A stretch of DNA of 64,000 nt, from positions 81,952,764 to 82,016,763 of the forward strand of contig CM056718.1 in NCBI GenBank assembly GCA_029844215.1, read 5' to 3'. A program made the translations under genes and the position numbers. Positions within the stretch are counted from its first letter, which is position 1; each line of letters starts with the position of its first letter. The notes beneath the pieces were generated by a model, which was given only the letters and a program-made list of their open reading frames with translations, was not told where the DNA came from and did not search any database. The DNA is from Przewalskia tangutica (taxonomy: Eukaryota; Streptophyta; Magnoliopsida; Solanales; Solanaceae). Positions 47,643 to 58,283 of this stretch are shown here, piece after piece.

Positions 47643-50600
47643 TGTCACGACCGCCAAGCTCGCGATCGTGCCCTACCCGGGCACCCCTGCCGTATACATC
47701 GAGAATAGCAATGAACATACACAACATAGAAAAAAAACTTAGACAAGAACCAACAACAAAGCTAGCCGATAAGGCCACCTTCCGTAAAATATACTCAATC
47801 CGTAAATAGAACAAGACATTTTTCTTTTCTTTACACCCAATCCACAATGTGACTACGCACTTAAGAATAACAACTCAAGGGACAGTGGCCCCGCCATACC
47901 TCGAATGTACAACAACCGACAATACTGTGGATAAGCCTCCGAAATGAAGGAGCTTCTCAACACCGAACAGTTGATCCTAAGAGCGAGGATCAAGAACTGC
48001 ACTTTACTGCAGATGAACGCACTTCAAGAGGTCGATAACATGTACCAAATATGTGGCGAAATCGAAGTATCAGAATGAAATCATAAGTCTAAAATAAAAC
48101 TGGAGACATGTATGATTACTCAATTAACAGTACACTGTGCCTTACTAACAATGAGAGTAAATAGGAGTATACTTACAATATAAAGTAGGAGGCTCACGAT
48201 CAAAGCAGGACCACCCGCCCGCAGTATCATTAAGCAATCCTATTCCTGGGACTATTTCACCCGCATAGATCGCGTGGACCCGCATGAGGTATTCTCGTGA
48301 TAGTCAGACTACCGCCGCACGGGACTATTTCACCCGCATAAGCCCATAAGGACTCGCATGAGGTATTCCTCGCATCATGGGTAGCAAATCCACTAAATAG
48401 GTGGTATAACGTCTTGGGGTTTACCCTCATTTATACTCTTACCTCAAGGTGGTATAACGTCTTGGGGGTTTACCCCTCATTTATACTCTTACCCTAGCTC
48501 AACCGGCCATCATACATAACATAAGCCCTACCGGCTTATCATACAATAAATAAGCAAGTTAAGAAATCCCCCTAACTTCTTATTAGCCTTATTCATATAC
48601 ATTCTCATTTTAGTTTACTTAAGGCACTAACATGTCATTATAAAATCCGGGAATTTAACCCAAAGTACTACGTATTTCTATTCTTTTAAAAATGACTCTT
48701 TTTCATATATAACCTCCAAGATACTAATAACCGTAGTATCAAGTCATAACTACTTTTCAAGACAAGTCACGATACCTTTTAGAAATACATTTAGGCTTCT
48801 AAATCAAGTGACTTCTTTCCTTTAAAACCTTAGGCAATTGATGCCTTAAATCAAATTGCCTTTCAATAAATCAATCCATTTATCTTTCCATAAAGCCAAT
48901 ATAACCAACTCCCCATAAAGTCGTTATATTCACTTTATGTATTAGTCAAGTACAATTTCCTATCCAAGGGACTTATACGTTTAAAACGAAACAAGTATCG
49001 CATACTTTAAAACTCTTCAAGTCCCTTAACATACTTAAATTACTTAGAGTAAACCACTCTTTAAACTTTCCATAATAACAAGTATCAAAATACTTTCAAC
49101 ATACTTAAAGTCTCTTAACTTTGAAAACCAAGATATCCTTAACATTTAAACAAGTGAGTTAATTCCCTAACTCAATCAACTTGGACATTCCTAAAATAAG
49201 CCAAGGATGTCAAATGGACTAGATTGTCAAAATCTTGTACGTCTACCGTACTATATACGTGAAACTAGTCATGCTCAAAAGATAGGAAAAGTTCCACATA
49301 CCTCTTCGGGTCAAACCACTTGTCAAGTACAAATTCCAGCCAGTAGTATGTCAACCTATAATATTCACAATACGTCCATTAAGGCCTTACTTCAAACGTA
49401 GAATATTATAAGTGTTAAGTCTCTAAATTTTACGGAAAATCTGACAAAGACCTCCTTTGTTTTTACTAACTTTGCCACCTTTCCAAGGTCGAAATACAAT
49501 AATCAAACAACCCCAATTGGCTCACAACAATATAGAAGGTAATCCAATGCCAATGAATAACCAAACAGCCCCAATTGGCTCACAATAATATAGAAGGTAA
49601 TCCAATGCAAATGAATAACCAAACACCCAATTGGCTCACAATAATATGTAGGTAATCCAATGCAAACGAATAACCAAACAAAATTTCAATGGCTCACAAT
49701 AAAATAACAATACCAATTCTTATTTAATTTCTATTTCAATCCAAATGGTTTAGTATAACATGATATCAAGCGCAATCGATTACAACTACTACAATTCTCA
49801 AGTAGGTAAACACGCGACGATTCTAAATTAACGACCAAAATTGCATTTCAATTTCAAAAGGCTAATCATGTCATTTTCGGTTCTAGGCTTCTACAATCCA
49901 TGTCACTTATCAAACTTCATAACACAAATCACATGATCACTTCTAACTTATAATAACGTGGAATCTTCAATTACAAAAGTAAAACGAAGATTATACCTCA
50001 ATTAGCCCAATTATGATCCAAGATCACAAGTCGCTTCCTTAGCAACTTTAGCTCCTCCTTTCGACGCCCAATCCACTCCAAGCAACCCTTAGAAGCTTAA
50101 GAATAACTCATCTTCAAGTTCCAACTTCAAAGTTGAATAACCCTTTAGGTTTTCGCCTTGACTAATACGAAACGCCTCTTTTCCAAATCTTTCTTTTGAG
50201 AAAACCTTACAATACTCTTAGGAACCTTGGTTTAAAGTGGGAATTATTGGACAAGAATTGGAAATTTTCCTCTGGAAACTTGTCAAACCGTGAGCTTCCA
50301 TAGTGAGCAAGACAAGATTTCAATTTTTTTCTAAGTGTAGAGAATGACAAAGTCTTGCTACTAGTGCTTATATAACAAAATGGAAGGTCTAGATTAGTAC
50401 ATATGGATGGCTCGGATGTGTTTCACATGGATCTTGCCCAGTGGCCCTTGGACTTTTAGTCAACACTGTCAAGCTAAGTCATTTGCAAGACTTGTCTTCC
50501 TAACAATGGTCAAATGACCCTGTTTTCCTTGATAAATTTCGTCCAAGACAACATAAGGGTGACACGTGTCGCCTCCCATTCGTCACAATATTTCGTTTCC

Positions 50601-50696
50601 GACAAATCCAAAATTCGATAAATTTTACTCGCCTCAAACCTTAACATTTGATTTCTTACGACGCTCTAAAAACATATCCTGGAATTTCCGGTGTAA
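47643..50696 (-). repeat. B 5' LTR, intact, 3054 bp
   Basis: Starts TGTCACGACC and ends GGTGTAA, lacking the final CA seen at 43890-43891. It holds both empty sites: ATCAT at 48509-48513 and AAACT at 49262-49266. Other contents: two copies of the GGTGGTATAACGTCTT unit (48400-48490), 58-bp array (49497-49710), TATA (50368-50374) and G-box (50561-50570). Confidence 0.92.
50368..50570 (-). promoter_or_regulatory. B LTR U3 core promoter
   Basis: GACACGTGTC (50561-50570) and element-strand TATATAA (50368-50374), about 325 bases inside the LTR. The sister LTR has the pair at 43556-43762. Confidence 0.6.
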
Positions 50697-50697
50697 A

Positions 50698-51995
50698 TGT
50701 ATACCAGGCCTGTGGCAAGGCAAAGCAGCAGAGTCGCTAGTGGTACGCAGAGGGTTACCAGGACTCGGGCACAGACTATGCCTGAGGTAGTAGGTGGATC
50801 GGCGAGTTCAGCCACGCCGATAGTATTAGAGGAGCCGAGAGCGGCAGTAGCTCCAGAGGTCCCGGTACCTGAGCCTCCAGCCTGCACGGCAGAGTTTAGA
50901 GATTATGGAGAGCGGTCGGGCTATTGACTAGCATAGTGGTAGGCAGACCTACAGAGCAGTAGCTAACCCTGTGGCCGGCGCTTGAGGATTTGGGATTTTC
51001 TGGGTTGTAGTCCACTCGAGTTCTATGGTTCGAGGTCTGAGGAGGATCCGCAGGAGTTTATTCGGCAGTTACAACGGACTATGCAGGTGCTTAGGGCCTC
51101 GGAGACAGAGTCAGTTGTGTTAGCTTCTTACCGGTTACGCGATATTGAGTTGAACTTGTTTGAGTCTTGGGAGCTGTCGAGAGGTGTGGGTACTCGTCCA
51201 TCAGTTTGGGATGAGTTCACGGAGGCCTTTCTTGATCACTTTTTGCCTTCTAAAATGAGGAGAGCCCGTGTTGATAAGTTCTTGTCATTAAGGCAGAATG
51301 GGAGGACTATCAGGGAGTACAACCTGGAGTTTGACTCATTGACCAGGTATGCGCATACTATTGTGGCTGACATGGCGGACAGAGTTCACCGCTATGTGAT
51401 GGGGCTAGACCGTTATATGATTACTGCATGTCTGGGAGTGGCCCTTCAGCCAGATATGGATATTGCCAGGATGCAGGCTTATGCACAGGGGATCGAAGAC
51501 AGAGAGAGAGAGGACCTGCACACGCCCGCCCAAGAGGCGTGACGGCCGTTTCATAGTAACTTTCGAGGCGGACAAATTTCGCAGCAGACTAGGTCTACAT
51601 TGCGGCCAGACCGAATGCTCCTCCACGCTTTTCCAATGTGGGTTTTACAACTCCGGAATGCAGGCCTGGCCGATCTCTAGAACTTCGTGGTCTCGTGGAG
51701 ATGGGGTTCCGATCGAGGCCACATTTGACTCAATGCGCCCAGTGTGGTAGGTTCCATTCTGGGGTATGTCGCGCCGGTACGGGTTCTTGTTTTTCTTGTG
51801 GTCGTCTAGGCCATATGTTAAGAGAGTGTCCTTATAGAGGGGGTCCTGGTGGGACAACACGCCATCGGATCGATTGCGGGTTCTTCGCCTTCAATACCTA
51901 GGCAGATGTTCATGCACCGACGTGCCGTGGCGCAGGTCGTGTGGAGTTCCCGCTTAGCGGTCCTTTGAACCACCTATATGATTTCAGGTATGTCT
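50698..51995 (+). pseudogene. gag: C gag, main part (capsid + zinc knuckles)
   Basis: Continues from 9862 as V-YTRPVARQSSRVASG. An Ala/Pro-rich N-terminus (to about 50925) meets stops. The capsid domain is then open for 186 codons (50982-51542): FLGCSPLEFYGS, EEDPQEFIRQLQRTM, FLDHFLPSKMRRARVDKFL, YNLEFDSLTRYA and DRVHRYVMGLDRYM, a clear retrotrans_gag domain. After frame slips near 51540-51640 come CAQCGRFHSGVC and the canonical CFSCGRLGHMLREC (about 51795-51835). No protease follows. Compared with A this is the best-preserved gag in the window. Confidence 0.88.
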
Positions 51996-52260
51996 TTGAT
52001 CCTTTAGAAACTTGTATGCATGATAAAGTTGTTGTATGTTTAAGTGTCATGAACATATTATATTGAGACTATGTATATGCTAGAAGGGGTTGGAAGTACG
52101 AAAAGATAATCCCTTTTGGGCTTATGATGGACGGATATGCGTGTGCGAGGTATTAGGGCCATATGTGGCATAATTAGGTTTCATTAAGTGTAGTTTTATG
52201 AGATTATGCCAAGAAATGATAGATTGAGCTCCGAAAGAACATTCGAGGACGAATGTTTCT
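51996..52260 (+). other. C post-gag region, no gene seen
   Basis: Follows the gag end AGCGGTCCTTTGA, which is also found after gag in A. It contains TTTCAGGTATGTC (about 51983-51996), which resembles splice consensus, then AT-rich DNA and the palindromic motif GAACATTCGAGGACGAATGT (about 52233-52253). No pol similarity. Confidence 0.6.
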
Positions 52261-52273
52261 AAGGGGGGAAAAA
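52261..52273 (+). other. C polypurine tract
   Basis: AAGGGGGGAAAAA directly before the LTR start TGTTACACCCCG. It primes plus-strand DNA synthesis in this element class. Confidence 0.85.
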
Positions 52274-52410
52274 TGTTACACCCCGAATTTTCAGGACATG
52301 GTTATAAGAACGTACGTAAGAACTAAAAAATTTTAAGGTTTGAGTCTAGTAAAAATTTGTCGGAATTATGGAATTGTCGGAAAACGAAATATTGCGACGA
52401 ATGGGAGGGC

Positions 52411-52618
52411 AACACGTGTCACCCCTAGATTGGTCTTGGACAATTTTGGTATGGACAAAAGGGTCATTTGACCATTATTAAGAGGACAAAGTCTTGCAAG
52501 TAGTAGAGCTTGATATTATTGACTTGGTCAATGGGACCACTTAGCTTGATATTTAAAAGAGATGCATCCAAACCACATATATGTATTAATATTAGCCCTC
52601 CATGTTGCTATATAAAAA
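52411..52618 (+). promoter_or_regulatory. C LTR U3 core promoter
   Basis: ACACGTGTC at 52412-52420 and TATATAAAAA at 52609-52618, 335 bases inside the LTR. Confidence 0.6.
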
Positions 52619-53348
52619 TACTAGTAGTGAGACAAGCTTTCTATACTTAGAAAATTTTCAAGAAAATTGGATGAACAAGGCTATTGCTCTCGGGTTCAAC
52701 AAGAAAGAAAAAGAAAAAAAATTGTTTGTTGTCCAATAAGCTCCACACTTTAAACCAAGGTTCATGAGGGTATTGCAAGGGTATCTCAATAGAAAGATCC
52801 CGGAAAAATAGCATTTTCGTATTAGTCGCAAGGTGAAAACCTAGTTGCTTTTCTAGGTTTTGATTGGAAGATTTAAGGGAAGTGGTTTGTGATATTCTAA
52901 GGGTCTCAAGTGGCGGATTGAAGTGTCAAGAAGAGGCTCTAAGTTGCTAAGGATCGACTTTGGATTTGAAGTTGGATTAAGACTCGTTGAGGTAACAATC
53001 TTGTTCTCTTAAAGTGTTACAAGATTATATATTGTTGTTAGCCTTACATTTTACTAGCATGAAGTATATGTGTTGAAGATTTATAAGTGATATGGATGGT
53101 TGTAGCCTAAAATCCGAAATGACATATACGCCATTTCAGATTGAATTACAATTTGGTCGTTATTTAGAATCGTCGCATGTTACTTACTTGAATATTGTAG
53201 TAGTTTAATCGATTGCGACTTGATATCATGTTATGCTAACAATTTTGATTGAAAAGGAAATCGGATAAGAATTTGTGTTGTTGTATCTCAAGTTGCCGGA
53301 TTTACACTTGTAGTTGTATTAGTTTGATATCAATTGTGGGGCGGAATT

Positions 53349-53371
53349 TTACACGTCTAGTAGGCGTGTAA
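53349..53371 (+). other. Stem-loop TTACACG/CGTGTAA, C LTR
   Basis: Perfect 7-bp arms with a 9-base loop, set between GGGG (53338-53341) and CCCC (53373-53376). D has the same arms with a 10-base loop at 55269-55292. It lies in the presumed transcribed part of the LTR. Confidence 0.6.
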
Positions 53372-54338
53372 TCCCCTATTGTTAATTGCATTGTTGGGCC
53401 TTAAATGTGGCATGTTTGGTTATTGAATTCAGCCTTGAAAAAGGTGGCAAAGTATGTAGAAACAAAGGAAGTGCTGTCCGATTTTCCGTAGAATTTAGTG
53501 ACTTTGCACTTATAATATTCTACGTCTAAAGTAAGAAGTTAATGGACGTATTATGGCCATTATAGGTTGAAATACTAAGTATAGCGTATTCTACTTGAAT
53601 GATGGAATAGCTATCAAGGTGGAAGTACTTTGGAGCATTTTGCTACTTGTCGATAATCGTCGCGAGGTATGTCAACCTCTTCCTGCCTTTGGCATGATTC
53701 TATGTATGGAATATACATGTGGTATTATTTCATGTTTCCTTCTACTCTTAGAAGTTAAGAGGTATGTTTGTGATTTACTCTATGTAAAGGTTATGTCTAA
53801 GTTATCCTAAGTCCTTACCGAGTCTTATGGGGGATGTTGGTAAGAGTCGTTAGGAAGTATTTTGGAGCCAAGTTGACTTGGCTAATTTACGGCAAGAATG
53901 AGAATAAGTATCGAACAAGACATTGCAGCGTTAATAAAGGAAAATGTAATGACAATTGATAATATTAAAATGAGTAGAATTCTCCATCTGCATAGAAGCT
54001 AAGATAAGACAAAATTGTATTACATTTTCTAGATCATGGCTGTTACATCCCGTAAATCCAGGACATGTATAAGAGAATGTACGTAAGCAATCAAGACTTG
54101 GAAATTGGTACGAAAGAAAGAATTGTTTTTCCGACGGAAAAATCTTTCGAACGTCGGAAAGGAAAAATGTTCGTTGTTGAGAATTGAATTCTCAAAATGT
54201 ATTATTTGAAGAGTATGGAACTTATTAACATTATGGAAATTTATTTTTATGGATTTGGTCATGTGGGGCCCACCCGAGGAATTTTACGTTTTGTTGGGCC
54301 CACGAGGGTTACGGAATTTTATGGACGAATGAGAGGGC

Positions 54339-54542
54339 GACACGTGGCACCCCCACATATGGTCTTGGACGATTTATTGTAAGGGTAAAATGGTCATTGA
54401 CCATGGTAGAAGATAAGTCTTCAAAGCTTGATATTACTGACCAAAGTCAACTTGCCACTTGGGCTTGATCCTAGTGAAACTCATCTTAGCCACCCATTTG
54501 TTTAAGTCTTGGCCCTCCAATGTGTTATATAAGCATACTACT
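54339..54542 (+). promoter_or_regulatory. D LTR U3 core promoter
   Basis: GACACGTGGC keeps the CACGTG core but loses the outer palindrome. TATATAA lies 495 bases inside the LTR. Confidence 0.6.
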
Positions 54543-56343
54543 AGTGCAAGACAAGGTCTTCAACACTTAGAAAATATCACAACACATTTGTTCTTGGAGA
54601 CTTGCTCTCGGGTTTGATAAATTCCCACACAAAATTTTTTAGTTTGTGATCCATTGTTCACAAGACTTAAACCCAAGGTCCCTAAGGGTATTGTAAGGAT
54701 ATCTCAATAGAAATATTTTGGAAAAACGGCGTTTTCGTATTAGTCGCAAGGCGGAAACTTAAGGAGTTCTTCAACTTTGAAGTTGGAACTTGAAGATGAG
54801 TTCTTCATAGGCTTCTAAGGAGTGCTTGGAGCGGATTGGAACATAAGGAAAGGAGCTAAGAATTGCTAAGGCGCGACTTTGAATCTTGGAAATTTTAAGG
54901 GCTTATAAAGGTATAATTCTTGTCGTTTTAGCAATTAAGGTTTACTTATCATTGTAGCTATGGATATTAGCAAGCATGAGTTATATATTATGAGGTTTGA
55001 TAAGTGTTTTGGCTATTGGAACCCTAATCCGAAAAACTAGCATGTTAGCCTTAAGATTACAATTCAAGTCGATTATTAGTTTAAGTCGTCGCATGTTGTA
55101 AAAAGAAGGAAATTGTAGTTGTTGAAGTTGTTTATGACTATATAACATGTTAGACCTTAGAACTTGGAATTGGAAAAGGATTGGAAAAGACTTTGAATTG
55201 TTGGTTATGTTGTTGGCCGAGAATGGCTTGAATATGGAACTACTTCGTATTAATTGTGGGGCGGAATTTTACACGTATTGTAAGGCGTGTAATCCCGTTT
55301 GTTTGGTTGTTGTTTTGAGCCTTAAATGTGGCGTGTTGGTTATTGTATTCGGCCTTGAAAAAGGTGGCAAAGTGAGTAGAAACAAAGGAAGTGCTGCCCG
55401 ATTTTCCGTAGAATTAGAGACCGTATACTTAGTATTATTCTACGTTTGAGACTAGAAGTTGATAGTCTTGTTGTGACCATTATAGGTTGACACTTCTGCG
55501 TACGGCGTATTCGGCTTAACTTGTGGATTTAGCCGAAAAGGTATGTGAACTATCTCCTCTTCTAGCATGATTCCTTAAGATAACGAAAGTATGTCCTACT
55601 CCTTAAATGATCCATTCCTTGGTTGTCTTTGGATTGCCTAAAATAGAATTCGTTCTCTATACTCCCTTGATTGTACTTTGATGTTTAAATTGTAAGTTGT
55701 ATAATCCATTTCCTTAGTGAAGTTTGGATTCTTAAAAGTGAAAGTATTTTACTTAAAGTACATAGAGTCTTGAAAAGGAAGTGGTTTCCAAACCTTTTGG
55801 CTAGTGCCTTAGTTCCAAAACCTAAGGGTTGTTGTAATGACTTTAGGGGAGTTAAAGGAGTGATTTACTTAATTGTTTTAAGATAGGAGAAATGACATGA
55901 TTTAAGAGAAGTAACTTGTTTTAAAGGTGTGAGTTACTTGAGGTTTAAAAGTGGAAGAAACTTGTTTTCTAAATATTAAGAGACTTGAAGTATTTTGAAA
56001 GTTAAGAAACTTGATTTGTAAGTATGTGATACTTGGTTTTAAGTATAAGTCTCTTGGTTATAAAAAGGAATGAATATGTCTAAAACCATAAAGGGTTATA
56101 ACGGCTTTATGGGAAGTTGGTTATAACGGCTTTATGGAAGGTTAAGAAAGTTGTCTATTTTGATTATTAGGCATAAGTTGCCTAGATTGTGAAAATTTGA
56201 AGTTACTTGATTTCAAGCTTTGAAAAGAGTTTTCTAAAAGTATAGTAACTTACTTTGAAAAATAGACACACCTTGATACTACGGGTGTTAGTATCTTGGG
56301 GTTTTACATAAAAATGAGTCTTTTGAAAAGAATGTACGTACGT

Positions 56344-56487
56344 AGTACTTTGGCTTGTTTAATTGAGAATTATGCTATGTGTGCCTTGATAAGTACTTTG
56401 GCTTGTTTAATTGAGAATTATTCTATGTGTGCCTTGATAAGTACTTTGGCTTGTTTAATTGAGAATTGCCAATGTGTGCTGGTGATA
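56344..56487. repeat. 48-bp minisatellite, 3 copies, D LTR
   Basis: AGTACTTTGGCTTGTTTAAT recurs at 56344, 56392 and 56440, an exact 48-base period; the third unit diverges at its end. The 3n period keeps an open frame (56296-56583) with a repeated 16-residue block. Confidence 0.93.
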
Positions 56488-56890
56488 GCATTTGAGTACA
56501 ATTATTATGTTTTATTACGTTGCCGCGACTCTCGGTTGGAGGGTCGGTTGTCTTGTTGTGAGTTTACTTGGACGTACCGATAGTGATGTGGGATTCCACG
56601 GGTATGCTTCCATTATTTGTGTTACTCCTTGGACATGCTTATACGATGTGGGATTCCGGGGCATGTGACCAGGAGGCGGGTTAGATTCCCGGATTTATAA
56701 TGTCATGTTAGTGCCTTAAGTAAACCAAAATGAGAGTGTATATGAATAAGACTAATAAGAAGTTAGGGGGATTTCTTAACTTACTTACTTATTGTGTGAT
56801 AAGTTGGTAGTGCTTATGTTATGTATGATAGCCAGTTGAGGTAGGGTAAGAATATATCTGAGGGGTAAAATCCCCAAGATAGTTATACCA

Positions 56891-57563
56891 CCTTCTCCAG
56901 GGTAAGAGTATAAATGAGGGGTAAATCCCCAAAGATCGTTATACTACCTGCTTTACCACCTTCTCCAGGGTAAGAGTATAAATGAGGGGTAAATCCCCAA
57001 AGATCGTTATACCACCTGCTTTACCACCTTCTCCAGGGTAAGAGCATAAATGAGGGGTAAATCCCCAAAGATCGTTATACCACCTGCTTTACCACCTTCT
57101 CCAGGGTAAGAGTATAAATGAGGGGTAAATCCCCAAAGATCGTTATACCACCTGCTTTACCACATTCTCCAGGGTAAGAGTATAAATGAGGGGTAAATCC
57201 CCAAAGATCGTTATACCACCTGCTTTACCACCTTCTCCAGGGTAAGAGTATAAATGAGGGGTAAATCCCCAAAGATCGTTATACCACCTGCTTTACCACC
57301 TTCTCCAGGGTAAGAGTACAAATGAGGGGTAAATCCCCAAAGATCGTTATACCACCTGCTTTACCACATTCTCCAGGGTAAGAGTATAAATGAGGGGTAA
57401 ATCCCTAAAGATCATTATACCACCTCCTTTACCACCTTCTCCAGGGTAAGAGTATAAATGAGGGGTAAATCCCCAAAGATCGTTATACCACCTGCTTTAC
57501 CACCTTCTCCAGGGTAAGAGTATAAATGAGGGGTAAATCCCCAAAGATCGTTATACCACCTGT
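56891..57563. repeat. 68-bp minisatellite, 10 copies, D LTR
   Basis: Units begin CCTTCTCCAGGGTAAGAGTA (CATTCTCC in two) at 56891, 56959, 57027, 57095, 57163, 57231, 57299, 57367, 57435 and 57503, an exact 68-base period with a diverged half-unit before it. Each unit contains GGGGTAAATCCCC, a short inverted repeat. The same unit occurs as two shorter copies in the B LTRs (about 10610-10720, 48400-48490). Confidence 0.95.
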
Positions 57564-58194
57564 TTCCGTGGATTTGCTACCTATACTTTTGATTACTCTC
57601 ATTGTTAGTAAGGCACTGTGTACTGTTATTTGAGTAGTGACTTTGAGGGCATGCGTCCCTGACTTGATATGACTGTTTATGTATTGTGTACTGTAGGTTG
57701 GCAATCATACATGTCTTCTGTTTTGTTAGACTGTTATGATTTCATTACAGTACTTACTGTTTCACATACTTGGTACATTCTTCGTACTGACCTCTTTCGG
57801 GGGGCTGCGTTCATGCCGCAGGTTTAGGTACGCTGTTTGGTGATCGGCAGGTGTAGGACCGCCGTAGTTTTGGATAGCTCCTTCATTCGGGAGTTTATCT
57901 TTTGGTATAAGTTCTTTCAAGCAAGCTTTTGTACTACATGGGTACGGCGGGGCCTTGTCCCGTCATATTTCAGTAAAACTCTTAGAGGTCTGTATTCATA
58001 TGTGGGATTGGACTCATGTACATTGTAGTGTCTTTTGTTTATGTATATTATATGGCAGCCTTGTCGGCTTTGCCTTGCACGTACGTTGGTTTTAAAAAAA
58101 AAAGAGGTGTTATTTAAATTTCGCAGTTTACTTGTGTCTATTAGGTAGCGGTGCCCGTGTAGGCACCACCACGCCCGGTTCGGGCGTGACAGAG

Positions 58195-58206
58195 TGGTAT
58201 CAGAGC
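58195..58206 (+). other. D primer binding site (canonical iMet form)
   Basis: TGGTATCAGAGC three bases after GTGACA; the classic plant initiator-tRNA-Met PBS. The other families in this window have TGGTATCGAGC. Confidence 0.85.
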
Positions 58207-58251
58207 AGTCAGTCCTCGGAATGTCTATAGACCGTGTCTAGTAGTGTCTTG

Positions 58252-58283
58252 ATTATCAGTGTGTTGCGCGCCACACCCATAAA
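58252..58283 (+). promoter_or_regulatory. Leader hairpin with GCGCGC loop, D
   Basis: GTGTG pairs with CACAC around loop TTGCGCGC (palindrome 58266-58271), with further TTAT/ATAA pairing outside. Compared with GTGCAC in the other families, two loop bases changed together so that self-complementarity is kept. Confidence 0.6.

Larger units (their letters stand above)
9863..50696 (-). mobile_element. Element B: degraded gag-pol Ty3/gypsy carrying nested G and F
   Basis: Two LTRs of about 3.06 kb bound it: the left one in three pieces (9863-10733, 24726-25479, 42441-43891; total about 3.08 kb) and the right one intact (47643-50696). The internal region 43892-47642 (3.75 kb) carries minus-strand RNaseH, IN and PR-end similarity with many stops. 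It inserted in codon 6 of C's gag. The uninterrupted right LTR serves as an empty-site reference for the G and F insertions. The right-hand terminus is imperfect: the expected ACA and a GAAGG duplication are missing before TGTATACC. Confidence 0.85.
52274..54040 (+). repeat. C 3' LTR, 5' portion (interrupted by D)
   Basis: TGTTACACCCCG start, G-box ACACGTGT (52412-52419), TATATAAAAA (52609-52618), a stem-loop at 53349-53371, and homology to U3 and early R of the B LTR. It breaks off after ATCATGGC where D begins; the remainder should lie right of the window. Ends 54036-54040 ATGGC, the candidate TSD of D. No gene. Confidence 0.85.
54041..58191 (+). repeat. D 5' LTR, 4151 bp
   Basis: TGTTACATCCCG...GGGCGTGACA, the longest LTR in the window. 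G-box variant GACACGTGGC (54339-54348), TATATAA (54536-54542), stem-loop (55269-55292), 48-bp array (56344-56487), 68-bp array (56891-57563), then a U5 resembling C (GGTACGGCGGGGCC near 57930). Reads cleanly. No gene; short frames come from the arrays. Confidence 0.92.

Noticed and set aside
56296..56583. 95-codon frame with three TLACLIEN blocks in D LTR
   Set aside because: Explained by the 48-bp array; no known domain.
56891..57563. Regularly spaced repeats that could suggest a CRISPR array
   Set aside because: The repeats are contiguous 68-bp units with no unique spacers, in a plant LTR.
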